A DNA stretch of 10,312 bases from positions 1 to 10,312 of the forward strand of contig JADLEN010000337.1 of the NCBI GenBank assembly GCA_020846105.1. The letters are read 5' to 3'. The notes beneath the pieces were generated by a model, which saw only the letters and a list, made by a program, of their open reading frames with translations, had not been told where the DNA came from and did no database searches. The first letter of the stretch is position 1. Every line of letters begins with the position of its first letter. Of this stretch, positions 1 through 6,847 are shown one piece after another. This DNA comes from Chitinophagaceae bacterium (lineage in GTDB: Bacteria; Bacteroidota; Bacteroidia; Chitinophagales; Chitinophagaceae). The position numbers and the translations under genes were made by a program.

Positions 1-1599
1 AAGGAATGCTTCGTCTGCTGGGCCTATTTCGAATTGGATATCGGCAAATTTACCACGACCACCAGTTTGCTTTTTGTAGGTTTCGCGGTGTGTTATCATC
101 GCTGTGAAAGCCTCTTTGTAAGCTACCTGAGGTGCGCCTTGGTTTACTTCTACTTTAAATTCGCGACGCATACGGTCAAGAATAATCTCGAGGTGAAGCT
201 CGCCCATACCGCTAAGTACTGTTTGGCCAGTTTCTTCGTCGGTTTTTACACGTAGTGTAGGATCTTCTTCGATAAGTTTGGCAATGGCCATACCCATTTT
301 ATCAACGTCGGCCTGCGTTTTTGGCTCGATGGCGATAGAGATAACGGGCTCGGGGATAAACATATTCTCGAGGATGATTGGGTTCTTTTCGTCGCAAAGG
401 GTATCGCCCGTTTTGATGTCTTTGAAACCAACGGCTGCGCCAATGTCACCTGCTTCGATAAAGTCTAGTGGGTGTTGTTTGTTGGCGTGCATTTGCATGA
501 TACGAGAGATACGCTCGTTTTTGCCAGAACGTACATTGTATATATAAGAGCCAGCATCCAAATGACCAGAATACACTCGGAAGAACGCTAGGCGGCCTAC
601 GAAAGGATCGGTCATGATTTTGAAAGCCAAAGCTGCGAATGGTTCTTTAGCATCGGGCTTGCGCTCTAAGATTTTTTCTTCATCGTCTGGGTCTGTACCA
701 GTGATGGCTTCTACATCTAGTGGAGAAGGTAGGTAACGGATAACGCAATCGAGCATTTTCTGTACACCTTTGTTTTTGTAAGAAGAGCCACAAAGCATTG
801 GGATAATGCTAAGGTCTAGTGTGGCTTTACGTACCGCTTCGTGTATTTCGTCTTCAGAAATAGAGTTAGGATCTTCGAAGAATTTCTCCATCAAAGCATC
901 GTCATATTCAGCTACAGCTTCTACAAGCTCAGCGCGGTATTGGTTTGCTTCTTCAAGCATATCTGCAGGTACTTCGCCTTCGGTATAAGTCATACCCATA
1001 GACGCGTCGTCCCATACAAGAGATTTCATGGTTATCAAATCTACCACACCTTTGAAATTATCTTCGGCACCAATAGGCAATTGCAAAGGCACAGCTTTTG
1101 CACCTAGCATGTCACGTACTTGCTTCACTACTATAAGGAAGTCGGCACCGATACGGTCCATTTTATTAACGAAACCTACACGAGGTACGCGGTAACGGTT
1201 GGCTTGGCGCCAAACGGTTTCAGACTGAGGTTCTACACCATCTACCGCCGAAAACAAAGCTACAAGACCATCCAAAACACGCATAGAACGCTCTACCTCA
1301 ATGGTAAAATCCACGTGACCTGGCGTATCGATGATGTTGAATTTGTATTTTTTAGATTCTGGCAATACAGCACCTTGTACTGTAGGGAAATTCCAAAAAC
1401 AAGTAGTAGCTGCTGAGGTAATGGTGATACCACGCTCTTGCTCTTGAGCCATCCAGTCCATAGTAGCGCCACCATCGTGCACTTCTCCTATTTTGTGGTT
1501 TACCCCTGTGTAGTAGAGGATACGTTCTGTGGTGGTAGTTTTACCAGCGTCAATATGCGCTGCGATACCAAAGTTGCGCTGTAAGCGTAAGTCTGCCAT
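1..1599 (-). CDS. fusA: Elongation factor G, C-terminus cut by window edge
   Basis: Ribosomal translocase: a GTPase that moves tRNAs and mRNA through the ribosome after peptide-bond formation and, with ribosome recycling factor, splits post-termination ribosomes. The visible 533 codons are open from the ATG to the left edge. The G-domain motifs are all present: P-loop AHIDAGKT (residues 14-21), switch I RGITIT (55-60), DTPGH (90-94), NKMD (144-147) and a GSSYKNKG segment that matches the G5 region of EF-G. Domain II, domain III and the start of domain IV (GGRGKFAD segment near the edge) follow. EF-G is about 700 residues, so roughly 170 C-terminal residues lie outside. The ATG start is supported by the canonical beginning [20 protein letters not shown]. 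It has its own upstream promoter and is not preceded by rpsL-rpsG, its usual partners. No frameshift or missing key residue was seen. Identification is near certain. Confidence 0.97.
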   Translation of the reverse strand, partial: MADLRLQRNFGIAAHIDAGKTTTTERILYYTGVNHKIGEVHDGGATMDWMAQEQERGITITSAATTCFWNFPTVQGAVLPESKKYKFNIIDTPGHVDFTIEVERSMRVLDGLVALFSAVDGVEPQSETVWRQANRYRVPRVGFVNKMDRIGADFLIVVKQVRDMLGAKAVPLQLPIGAEDNFKGVVDLITMKSLVWDDASMGMTYTEGEVPADMLEEANQYRAELVEAVAEYDDALMEKFFEDPNSISEDEIHEAVRKATLDLSIIPMLCGSSYKNKGVQKMLDCVIRYLPSPLDVEAITGTDPDDEEKILERKPDAKEPFAALAFKIMTDPFVGRLAFFRVYSGHLDAGSYIYNVRSGKNERISRIMQMHANKQHPLDFIEAGDIGAAVGFKDIKTGDTLCDEKNPIILENMFIPEPVISIAIEPKTQADVDKMGMAIAKLIEEDPTLRVKTDEETGQTVLSGMGELHLEIILDRMRREFKVEVNQGAPQVAYKEAFTAMITHRETYKKQTGGRGKFADIQFEIGPADEAFL

Positions 1600-1641
1600 T
1601 GTATTATTTAATTTTTAAAAATTCTGATTTAAAATCGAGTG

Positions 1642-1649
1642 CAAAAGTA
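1642..1649 (-). promoter_or_regulatory. fusA promoter, Bacteroidota -7 element
   Basis: Read on the minus strand this is TACTTTTG, an exact match to the Bacteroidota sigma-ABfr -7 consensus TAnnTTTG. A T-rich run (TTTTTT, plus-strand 1665-1670) lies 15-20 nt upstream, where the TTTG-like -33 element is expected, but it is not an exact match. Transcription would start near 1637-1639, giving a leader of about 40 nt that is A/T-rich and has no Shine-Dalgarno motif. The rest of the 171-nt gap (1600-1770) is A/T-rich, and I see no other gene, riboswitch or strong terminator in it. Confidence 0.7.
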
Positions 1650-1770
1650 GGGGAATTTGATAAGAAAAAATGCCTTGAGTATAATATGGATAAAAATAAT
1701 TTCCGAAACGATAATACTTGCAATAATACAGGTGTTATAAGAACACTTTTGTTGCACAATATTGCCTTGG

Positions 1771-2751
1771 TTAATTCTTGGACCTTAGATAAGCTTTGGC
1801 CATTTCCTGAATGGTATCTTCCATAGTTGTAAAGCTATAGTTAGGAAAATGATTTAAGAATTTGCTATTGTCGTAATAGCATTGGGTGTTGGCCGTGCGT
1901 GTGGTCTCTTTAGTAATAGTTGCCCGCTTGCCAATGGTTTTTTTCAAAAGCCAGTTCCAACGCCAAAGTATGCTTGTAGCCCAGTATGGTGCTGCAATAT
2001 GTGGTGGTTTTTTGCCAAGGGCATTGGCCATTGTGGTAAATATATGTCGGTAGCTATGGTTGCCTTCGGAAAGGATAAAGCGCTCTTCGCACACATCGCT
2101 TTTCATGAGTATTTGCATTGCATTTACTACATCTTGCACAGCTACCCAGCCGTTAATGCCTTGGGTATAAAAAGGGAATTCTTTGAAGGCAAAGTTCATT
2201 AGTTTGGCAGAGCCCTCTGTCCAGTCGCCAGTGCCAAGAATAATGGAGGGGTTGATAATTGCGGCATTTAAGCCTTCGGCCATGGCACGCCATACTTCCA
2301 TTTCGGCTAGGTATTTGCTACGAGCATAAGCGGTATTGTTTTTACTTTCTTCCCAAAAAGAATCTTCTGTTAGCGGAATGGACAAATTGCCTCGGCCAAG
2401 AGTAGCAATAGAGCTGACGTGTATCAGTTTTCGGATATTAGCCACAAGGGCAGCATTTACCACATTGGCTGTAATGTTACGGTTGTGAATTTGTACCTTA
2501 TACTTGTCTTCAGACTCAAAAGAAACCATGCCTGCGCAGTGATAAACTTCATTAATATCTTGGAAAGCCTCCTCTACAGCAAATACGTCTAGTAAATCGC
2601 ATTGCATCCAAGAGGTGTTTGGTAGTTGCAGTAGCTCTTGGCTAGGCAATGTGCTATGGTACAATGCACGCACGGCTACTGGCTCCAGTTGGCTGAGTGA
2701 TTTTACTAAGTGTTGGCCCAGAAAGCCACTTGCACCGGTGATAAGAATCAT
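1771..2751 (-). CDS. NAD(P)-dependent epimerase/dehydratase-like extended SDR
   Basis: A 326-residue member of the extended short-chain dehydrogenase/reductase superfamily, which oxidises or reduces hydroxyl/keto groups on sugar nucleotides, flavonoid-like or steroid-like substrates using NAD(P). Visible features are the N-terminal glycine motif TGASGFLG (residues 5-12), the CDL segment with Asp52, which in this family contacts the cofactor adenine, VYHCAG (69-74), the catalytic serine region VSSIATLG (112-119), and the active-site pair Tyr142-xxx-Lys146 in YARSK. A complete SDR catalytic set is therefore present. The C-terminal 100 residues are the variable substrate-binding part and give no substrate by eye. 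The overall look resembles dihydroflavonol-4-reductase-like and NAD-dependent epimerase proteins common in Bacteroidota. It starts 6 nt after the preceding AHSA1-like gene, so the two are almost certainly co-transcribed. The substrate is unknown. Confidence 0.88.
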   Translation of the reverse strand: MILITGASGFLGQHLVKSLSQLEPVAVRALYHSTLPSQELLQLPNTSWMQCDLLDVFAVEEAFQDINEVYHCAGMVSFESEDKYKVQIHNRNITANVVNAALVANIRKLIHVSSIATLGRGNLSIPLTEDSFWEESKNNTAYARSKYLAEMEVWRAMAEGLNAAIINPSIILGTGDWTEGSAKLMNFAFKEFPFYTQGINGWVAVQDVVNAMQILMKSDVCEERFILSEGNHSYRHIFTTMANALGKKPPHIAAPYWATSILWRWNWLLKKTIGKRATITKETTRTANTQCYYDNSKFLNHFPNYSFTTMEDTIQEMAKAYLRSKN

Positions 2752-2757
2752 GAAAAT

Positions 2758-3174
2758 TTAACAGCTTTCGACATGCTTTTTGTAATTGTCTAAAATAGCT
2801 TGCCAGCCAGCTTTTTGCATTTCTACTGGGTTGAATTGTTCTGCATCGAAGGCAATAGAAACCTCGGTATTATTGCCACTTGTAGTAAAAATAATATTGG
2901 CTTTACGGCCATCTTCCATAGTGTAGGCTATCTTTTCGTTCGTTACTATTTCATCATACACCGCTTTGAAATCGAAGCCAAAGCTGCCATTCTTTGCTTC
3001 CATCCTGCCTAGGTATTCGCCACCTACTTTAAGGTCGTTAGTAGCAGTAGGGCAGTGCCAATCATCTGATGCAAAATTCCATTTGGTAATATGTGAAGGT
3101 TCTGTAAAGCAAGCCCATGCTTTGGGTGCGTGTGCTGCCACTGTTGTAGTTACTGTAATAATTTCGCCTGCCAT
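2758..3174 (-). CDS. AHSA1/START-like (SRPBCC) domain protein
   Basis: A 138-residue single-domain cytosolic protein of the SRPBCC superfamily, AHSA1 (activator of Hsp90 ATPase homologue 1-like) branch. These proteins form a helix-grip fold around a hydrophobic cavity. The family signature is readable: an N-terminal beta strand EIITVTTTV, then a helix with KAWACFTEPSHITKWNFASDDW (residues 18-39), VGGEYLGRME (50-59), a central antiparallel sheet, and the closing helix with EMQKAGWQAILDNYKKHVE (118-136). No signal peptide or membrane segment is present. The bacterial family has no single function; ligand binding or chaperone-like roles have been proposed. It lies 51 nt downstream of pheS and 6 nt upstream of the epimerase gene. 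I saw no TAnnTTTG element in the 51-nt gap, so it may be transcribed from the pheS promoter. The family call is firm; the function is unknown. Confidence 0.88.
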   Translation of the reverse strand: MAGEIITVTTTVAAHAPKAWACFTEPSHITKWNFASDDWHCPTATNDLKVGGEYLGRMEAKNGSFGFDFKAVYDEIVTNEKIAYTMEDGRKANIIFTTSGNNTEVSIAFDAEQFNPVEMQKAGWQAILDNYKKHVESC

Positions 3175-3225
3175 GTTTATTTATTTGAATAGTGCAATTA
3201 TTGATTTGTGCGACATTTTTCTGGG

Positions 3226-4254
3226 TTATTCTATTGCTTCAAATTGTTTTAAGAAGCGTACATCGTTTTGAGAATATAAGCGAAGGTCGTTTACTTGATA
3301 TTTTATTTGGGTAATGCGTTCTACGCCCATACCAAAAGCAAAACCTGAATATACCTCAGGGTCGATGCCAAAATTGCGCAACATATTGGGGTGCACCATG
3401 CCGCAGCCTAAAATCTCTACCCAACCGGTATGCTTGCAAAGGTTGCAACCACTACCACCGCATACGGTACAAGATATATCCATCTCGGCACTAGGCTCTG
3501 TAAAAGGGAAATAAGATTGACGAAAACGAAGCTTGGTGTCGGGGCCAAACATTTCGCTCACAAAATGAAATAGTGTTTGTTTTAGGTCGGCAAAAGACAC
3601 TCCTTTATCGATATACAAGCCTTCGCACTGATGGAAAAAACAATGTGCCCGCGCAGAAATAGTTTCATTTCGGTAAACACGCCCGGGACAAATAACCCGT
3701 AGCGGTAGTTCTCCTTTTTCCAACATTCTTGCTTGCACAGACGACGTATGTGTACGCAATACCCAATCTGGGTTGGATGCCACGTAGAAAGTGTCCTGCA
3801 TGTCTCGGGCCGTATGGTTTTCGGGCATATTTAGCGACGTGAAATTATGCCAATCATCTTCTACTTCTGGGCCAGTGGCAACACTAAAACCAAGCTTTTC
3901 GAAAATAGAAACTATCTTGTTTTCGACAACGCGCAATGGGTGGCGTGTGCCAGTAGGTATGCTGGTGCCGGGTAAGCTAAAGTCTATTTTAGCTTCTGTA
4001 CTTTTGTTGTCGTTTTGCAAATGCGCAAAAGCTTCATACCGAGCTTCGGCAAGCATTTTAAAGGCATTGAGCAGTTGCCCTGCCTCTTTTTTTTGTGGGC
4101 CTGGCACATCTTTCATTGCCCCAAAAATTTCTTTTACAATTCCTTTTGTACCTAAATATTGAATTCGATAAGCTTCTAACTCGGCAGCATTCGATGGTGA
4201 AAAGGCATTGATATCGGCTTCGTGAGCGGCAATTTTGTGCTGTAAATCTTGCAT
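3226..4254 (-). CDS. pheS: Phenylalanine-tRNA ligase alpha subunit
   Basis: Catalytic subunit of the alpha2-beta2 phenylalanyl-tRNA synthetase, which charges tRNA-Phe using ATP; the beta subunit (pheT) is not in this window. From the chosen ATG the protein is 342 residues, the usual length. It has an N-terminal coiled-coil tRNA-binding arm (about 1-85) followed by the class II core: HPLRVVENKI (105-114), the motif 2 region RVYRNETISARAHCFFHQCEG (192-212) and motif 3 GFAFGMGVERI (304-314). A four-cysteine cluster, C262-xx-C265-xxxx-C270-xx-C273, sits between motifs 2 and 3; similar CxxCGGxGCxxCK segments occur in many bacterial PheS proteins and suggest a structural zinc. An in-frame TTG three codons upstream (4263) is unlikely as the start because it lies inside the promoter element TATATTTG. 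The gene leads the minus-strand group and is divergent from bamD. Confidence 0.97.
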   Translation of the reverse strand: MQDLQHKIAAHEADINAFSPSNAAELEAYRIQYLGTKGIVKEIFGAMKDVPGPQKKEAGQLLNAFKMLAEARYEAFAHLQNDNKSTEAKIDFSLPGTSIPTGTRHPLRVVENKIVSIFEKLGFSVATGPEVEDDWHNFTSLNMPENHTARDMQDTFYVASNPDWVLRTHTSSVQARMLEKGELPLRVICPGRVYRNETISARAHCFFHQCEGLYIDKGVSFADLKQTLFHFVSEMFGPDTKLRFRQSYFPFTEPSAEMDISCTVCGGSGCNLCKHTGWVEILGCGMVHPNMLRNFGIDPEVYSGFAFGMGVERITQIKYQVNDLRLYSQNDVRFLKQFEAIE

Positions 4255-4260
4255 AAGCTG

Positions 4261-4290
4261 CAAATATAGGCAATTAGCGTATTGAGTAAA
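4261..4290 (-). promoter_or_regulatory. pheS promoter, almost abutting the start codon
   Basis: On the minus strand TATATTTG (4268 to 4261) matches TAnnTTTG exactly. An 18-nt spacer separates it from TTTA (4290 to 4287), one mismatch from the -33 element TTTG. Only six bases (CAGCTT) lie between the -7 element and the pheS ATG at 4254. With the usual start site 3-5 nt beyond the element, the leader would be about 1-3 nt, or the mRNA would be leaderless. The exact match and position are visible; the start site is inferred. Confidence 0.6.
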
Positions 4291-4367
4291 TTGGAAAAAT
4301 AGTTTGACTTGGGCTTATTTTTAACAAGCATTTTAAAATCAGATTAGGATTTTTTTTTGTCGTGCCT

Positions 4368-4375
4368 TATCTTTG
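4368..4375 (+). promoter_or_regulatory. bamD-rpoZ promoter, -7 element near the start codon
   Basis: TATCTTTG is an exact match to the Bacteroidota -7 consensus TAnnTTTG and ends 8 nt before the bamD ATG at 4384. No good TTTG is seen at the expected -33 distance; that zone is TAGGA followed by a nine-T run (4350-4358). The predicted leader is only about 4-5 nt. It sits opposite the pheS promoter in the same intergenic region, with the two -7 boxes about 100 nt apart and pointing away from each other. Confidence 0.55.
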
Positions 4376-4383
4376 CCGGCCTT

Positions 4384-5199
4384 ATGCGATTTCATCTGTA
4401 TTTAGTTCCCATTCTTTTACTTAGTTTTAGCCTGCTAATATCCTGTGGTGGGTATGAGAAAGTAAAGCGAAGCAATGATGTAAACTACAAACTTACGATG
4501 GCTAATAAATACTTTGATAAAAAGGATTTCCAGCATGCAAGAGAGCTATACGAAAGCCTGATGCCTGTAATGAAGGGCACAAAGAATTTTGAACCGATGT
4601 ATTATAAATACGCATTGTCTTGTTTCAATCTTAAAGATTATAACTCATCTTCATATCATTTCAAAAATTATACAAGTTCTTTTCCTACCTCGCCCAATAG
4701 CGACGAAGCTAATTTCTTGCATGCGTATTCTATTTACAAGTTGTCTCCCAAGATAACGGTGATGCAATCCAATACCGAAAAAGCGCTAGAGGTTATGCAA
4801 TCTTATGTAAACAACAACCCAGATAGCAAGCATGCCGATGAGGCCAAAACCTATATTAGTATATTGCAAAGCAAGCTAGAAGAAAAGGAAGCAATTGCAG
4901 CCAAACTATATTACGATATAAATCAATTTAGAGCAGCTACAGTAGTTTACAAAAACCTCCAAAACGATTATCCTTTTTCTACCAAAATGGATGAGTATCA
5001 GTTTATGATTGTAAAAGCAAATTACAAATTTGCAAAGGCAAGTATAAAGCTGAAACAAGAGGAACGATATGTAAATGTGCTGAGCGCTTATCAAGAGCTT
5101 GTAGATAATTACCCTAATTCTAAATATATAAAGGATGCTGAAAAATATTTTTCAGCAGCAAGTGATAATATTAAAAAACTAAAAAATGAGCATCAATAA
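4384..5199 (+). CDS. bamD: Outer membrane assembly lipoprotein BamD
   Basis: A lipoprotein of the BAM complex, which with BamA folds beta-barrel proteins into the outer membrane; it acts at the periplasmic face of that membrane. The protein from this ATG is 271 residues, typical for BamD. It starts with a lipoprotein signal peptide: Arg2, a hydrophobic stretch 4-20 and the lipobox LISC with Cys21 as the lipidated residue. The rest is helical TPR-type repeats, for example residues around 36-60 (NKYFDKKDFQHARELYESL), 70-100 (YYKYALSCFNLKDYNSS) and later DYPFS and NYPNSKYIKDA segments, the usual pattern of the YfiO/BamD family in Bacteroidota. An in-frame TTG nine codons upstream (4357) precedes the promoter element and would spoil the signal peptide, so ATG 4384 is preferred. 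The 3' end overlaps rpoZ by 14 nt. Confidence 0.92.
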   Translation: MRFHLYLVPILLLSFSLLISCGGYEKVKRSNDVNYKLTMANKYFDKKDFQHARELYESLMPVMKGTKNFEPMYYKYALSCFNLKDYNSSSYHFKNYTSSFPTSPNSDEANFLHAYSIYKLSPKITVMQSNTEKALEVMQSYVNNNPDSKHADEAKTYISILQSKLEEKEAIAAKLYYDINQFRAATVVYKNLQNDYPFSTKMDEYQFMIVKANYKFAKASIKLKQEERYVNVLSAYQELVDNYPNSKYIKDAEKYFSAASDNIKKLKNEHQ

Positions 5200-5506
5200 A
5201 AAAGCACTAGCTTCTGTTAATCCGCTTATCGAGACGCGCGATGTAACTGCCCTTAAAAACCAAACGGGCAACTTGTACGAGAGTATTGTAGTAATGTCGC
5301 GCCGTGCAAGCCAAATATCTTTGGTGGTAAAAGAAGAATTGCATAAAAAGCTAGAAGAGTTTAGTAGCCATACGGATAACCTTGAGGAAATACACGAAAA
5401 CAAAGAGCAAATTGAAATTTCGCGTATGTACGAGCGTCTTGCTAACCCTGCATTGCAAGCCCTTACAGAGTTTCAAGACGATAGAATTTACTACAGAAAA
5501 AAATAA
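5186..5506 (+). CDS. rpoZ: DNA-directed RNA polymerase subunit omega (Rpb6 family)
   Basis: A small subunit (106 residues) that binds the beta-prime subunit and aids assembly and stability of RNA polymerase. The Bacteroidota omega type is divergent from the proteobacterial one but recognisable: TGNLYESIVVMSRRASQI (residues 27-44), then NLEEIHENKEQIEISRMYE (65-83), NPALQAL and a C-terminal YYRKK. The segment with SRRASQI corresponds to the conserved omega/Rpb6 helix with R and I residues that contact beta-prime. The ATG lies inside the end of bamD (14-nt overlap), preceded by the A-rich run AAAAAACTAAAAA, which suits Bacteroidota translation initiation and implies translational coupling. This bamD-omega order is familiar in the phylum. 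Here the unit ends with a terminator right after the gene, so the often-following coaBC gene is absent. Confidence 0.9.
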   Translation: MSINKKALASVNPLIETRDVTALKNQTGNLYESIVVMSRRASQISLVVKEELHKKLEEFSSHTDNLEEIHENKEQIEISRMYERLANPALQALTEFQDDRIYYRKK

Positions 5507-5527
5507 ATTTCTGAGCCATATTTTGTG

Positions 5528-5565
5528 AGCGCGGCAATGGGTATTAATTCATTGCTGCGCTTTTT
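5528..5565 (+). terminator. Intrinsic terminator of the bamD-rpoZ unit
   Basis: A hairpin with an 11-bp GC-rich stem: GCGCGGCAATG (5529-5539) pairs with CATTGCTGCGC (5550-5560), with one G-U wobble and a 10-nt loop. It is followed at once by five T (5561-5565). The stem can extend by one A-T pair at 5528/5561. It starts about 20 nt after the rpoZ stop and ends 32 nt before the next gene, which is the expected place for a rho-independent terminator. Confidence 0.85.
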
Positions 5566-5597
5566 GATGAATTGTACTGAACGAAATATTTATAACC

Positions 5598-6287
5598 TTG
5601 TATCGACATATATTTTTTGACCTTGACCATACCTTATGGGATTTTGACAAAAATGCCGAAGTATTGCTGAAGCAGCTTTACCAATCTTTTAAACTCAAGG
5701 AACGTGGGGTAGATGAATTTGACGAATTCCTGATAGCATTTCATTATCATAACGAAAGGCTATGGGCCCGTTATCGTAGCGGCTTTATCAAAAGAGACGA
5801 TTTTAGGTTCAAACGTATGTGGCATACCCTGCTAGATTTTAGGGTTGGAGATACTCAATTGGCCAATGAATTAGGCGCTTCATTTTTTGAATATTTTCCG
5901 CAACAACGAAATCTTTTTCCGGGCGCAAAAGAACTTTTGGCATATTGTGCTTCCAAATATTCGCTACATATTATTACCAATGGTTTTGAAATTACACAAA
6001 GGCAAAAGCTTTACAATTGTGACATTCTGCCATTTTTTACCCATATTATTACCTCAGAAAAAAGCAATAGTGTAAAGCCCAAAAAAGAGATTTTTGACTA
6101 TGCGCAATCTTTGGCTAATGCAGCAATTAGCGAATGTGTGATGGTTGGAGATAACTTGAATGTTGATATTCTTGGTGGGCAAAACGCAGGTTGGGATACC
6201 ATATACTTCAACCCCAAAAAAAACCAACATGAAGGGAAAACTACTTTTGAAGTAGCTACGTTGTCCGAAATTGTCCAAATTTTATAA
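5598..6287 (+). CDS. YjjG-type HAD noncanonical pyrimidine nucleotidase
   Basis: A haloacid-dehalogenase-superfamily phosphatase of 229 residues resembling the YjjG/YfnB family, 5'-nucleotidases that hydrolyse (d)UMP, dTMP and non-canonical pyrimidine monophosphates and so help keep damaged nucleotides out of DNA. All four HAD motifs are present: motif I DLDHT with nucleophile Asp8 and Asp10, motif II Thr127 in IITNG, motif III Lys160 in VKPKKEIF, and motif IV GDNLNVD with Asp185 and Asp190. The alpha-helical cap (about 20-100) has the YjjG-like HYHNERLWARYRSG stretch. The start is TTG at 5598: the reading frame has a stop at 5568 and no ATG or GTG between that stop and motif I, while the next Met (74) would remove the nucleophile. 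It follows the rpoZ terminator, so it should have its own promoter, which I cannot identify with confidence. Confidence 0.87.
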   Translation: MYRHIFFDLDHTLWDFDKNAEVLLKQLYQSFKLKERGVDEFDEFLIAFHYHNERLWARYRSGFIKRDDFRFKRMWHTLLDFRVGDTQLANELGASFFEYFPQQRNLFPGAKELLAYCASKYSLHIITNGFEITQRQKLYNCDILPFFTHIITSEKSNSVKPKKEIFDYAQSLANAAISECVMVGDNLNVDILGGQNAGWDTIYFNPKKNQHEGKTTFEVATLSEIVQIL

Positions 6288-6307
6288 ATAAAAGACTTAT
6301 TTATTTT

Positions 6308-6315
6308 TATCTTTA
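6308..6315 (+). promoter_or_regulatory. Possible -7 element before the DUF1569 gene
   Basis: TATCTTTA is one mismatch (final A for G) from TAnnTTTG and lies 26 nt before the ATG at 6342, a sensible distance. The upstream zone is A/T-rich with only a loose TTTTAT for the -33 element, so chance similarity in AT-rich DNA is quite possible. Confidence 0.35.
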
Positions 6316-6341
6316 AAGCCTTAACCTAATAATTCAAACTT

Positions 6342-6800
6342 ATGGCATTACCAAATGTTTTCAATAACCAAGTCAGTAACCAATTAATAGACCGCATCAA
6401 AACTCTAAGCCCCAATACTAATGCAAGCTGGGGTAAAATGAATGTTGGGCAAATGTTAGCGCATTGCAACGTTACTTATGAAATGGTTTTTGAAGATAAA
6501 CATCCCAAACCTGGCGCCATGATGAAATGGATAATGAAAATGATGGTAAAAGATATAGTAGTAAATGAGAAGGCTTTTAAGCATAATAGCCGTACTGCTC
6601 CACAATTTTTGATAACCAATGAGCGGATTTTTGAACAAGAACAAAAAAGACTAATCGACCATATCTCAAAAACCCAAGCACTTGGAACCGATTTTTTTGA
6701 ACAAAAAGAATCACATTCTTTTGGAAAACTAACAGCAACAGAGTGGAATAATATGTTTTACAAACATTTAGACCATCACCTTACCCAATTTGGCGTGTAG
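6342..6800 (+). CDS. DUF1569 protein, DinB-like fold
   Basis: A 152-residue cytosolic protein that I assign to the DUF1569 family, a relative of the DinB/YfiT four-helix-bundle group, whose members often bind a metal ion through three histidines. Supporting features are an early segment SWGKMNVGQMLAHCN (29-43) with His41, and a final helix KHLDHHLTQFGV (141-152) with His142, His145 and His146. The spacing fits a metal triad of His41, His142 and His146 as in DinB proteins, which is inferred rather than proven. The middle region (58-80) is rich in Met and Lys, as seen in other members. No signal peptide or membrane helix is clear. The biological role of the family is unknown; some DinB-fold relatives are thiol-dependent transferases. 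It is flanked by the nucleotidase gene (54 nt upstream) and mrdA (47 nt downstream). Confidence 0.75.
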   Translation: MALPNVFNNQVSNQLIDRIKTLSPNTNASWGKMNVGQMLAHCNVTYEMVFEDKHPKPGAMMKWIMKMMVKDIVVNEKAFKHNSRTAPQFLITNERIFEQEQKRLIDHISKTQALGTDFFEQKESHSFGKLTATEWNNMFYKHLDHHLTQFGV

Positions 6801-6847
6801 CATAAATGAAATGCGCTGAGTATACAATCAATATAAATTAAGAATCA

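Noticed and set aside
1732..1750. Small hairpin GTGTT/AACAC followed by TTTT
   Set aside because: The stem is only 5 bp, and the T-run is on the plus strand where no gene ends. For the minus-strand epimerase transcript there is no T-run after it.
1882..2202. Plus-strand open frame of 106 codons inside the epimerase gene
   Set aside because: It is antisense to a gene with clear SDR motifs, has a Cys-rich composition typical of shadow frames and resembles no family I know.
4058..4273. Minus-strand open frame overlapping the 5' end of pheS
   Set aside because: It is a shadow in another frame of pheS, with no family resemblance and a start inside the divergent promoter region.
4335..4353. Inverted repeat AAAATC/GATTTT in the pheS-bamD gap, a possible operator
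   Set aside because: A 6-bp AT-rich repeat with a 7-nt loop beside a T-run is expected by chance, and no regulator gene is nearby.
4357..4383. N-terminal TTG extension of bamD
   Set aside because: It lies upstream of and across the TATCTTTG promoter element and would put extra residues before an otherwise perfect lipoprotein signal peptide.
6284..6304. Inverted repeat ATAAATAA/TTATTTAT followed by T-rich DNA after the HAD gene
   Set aside because: The stem is made only of A-T pairs in AT-rich DNA and begins within the HAD stop codon (6285-6287). It is too weak to call a terminator.
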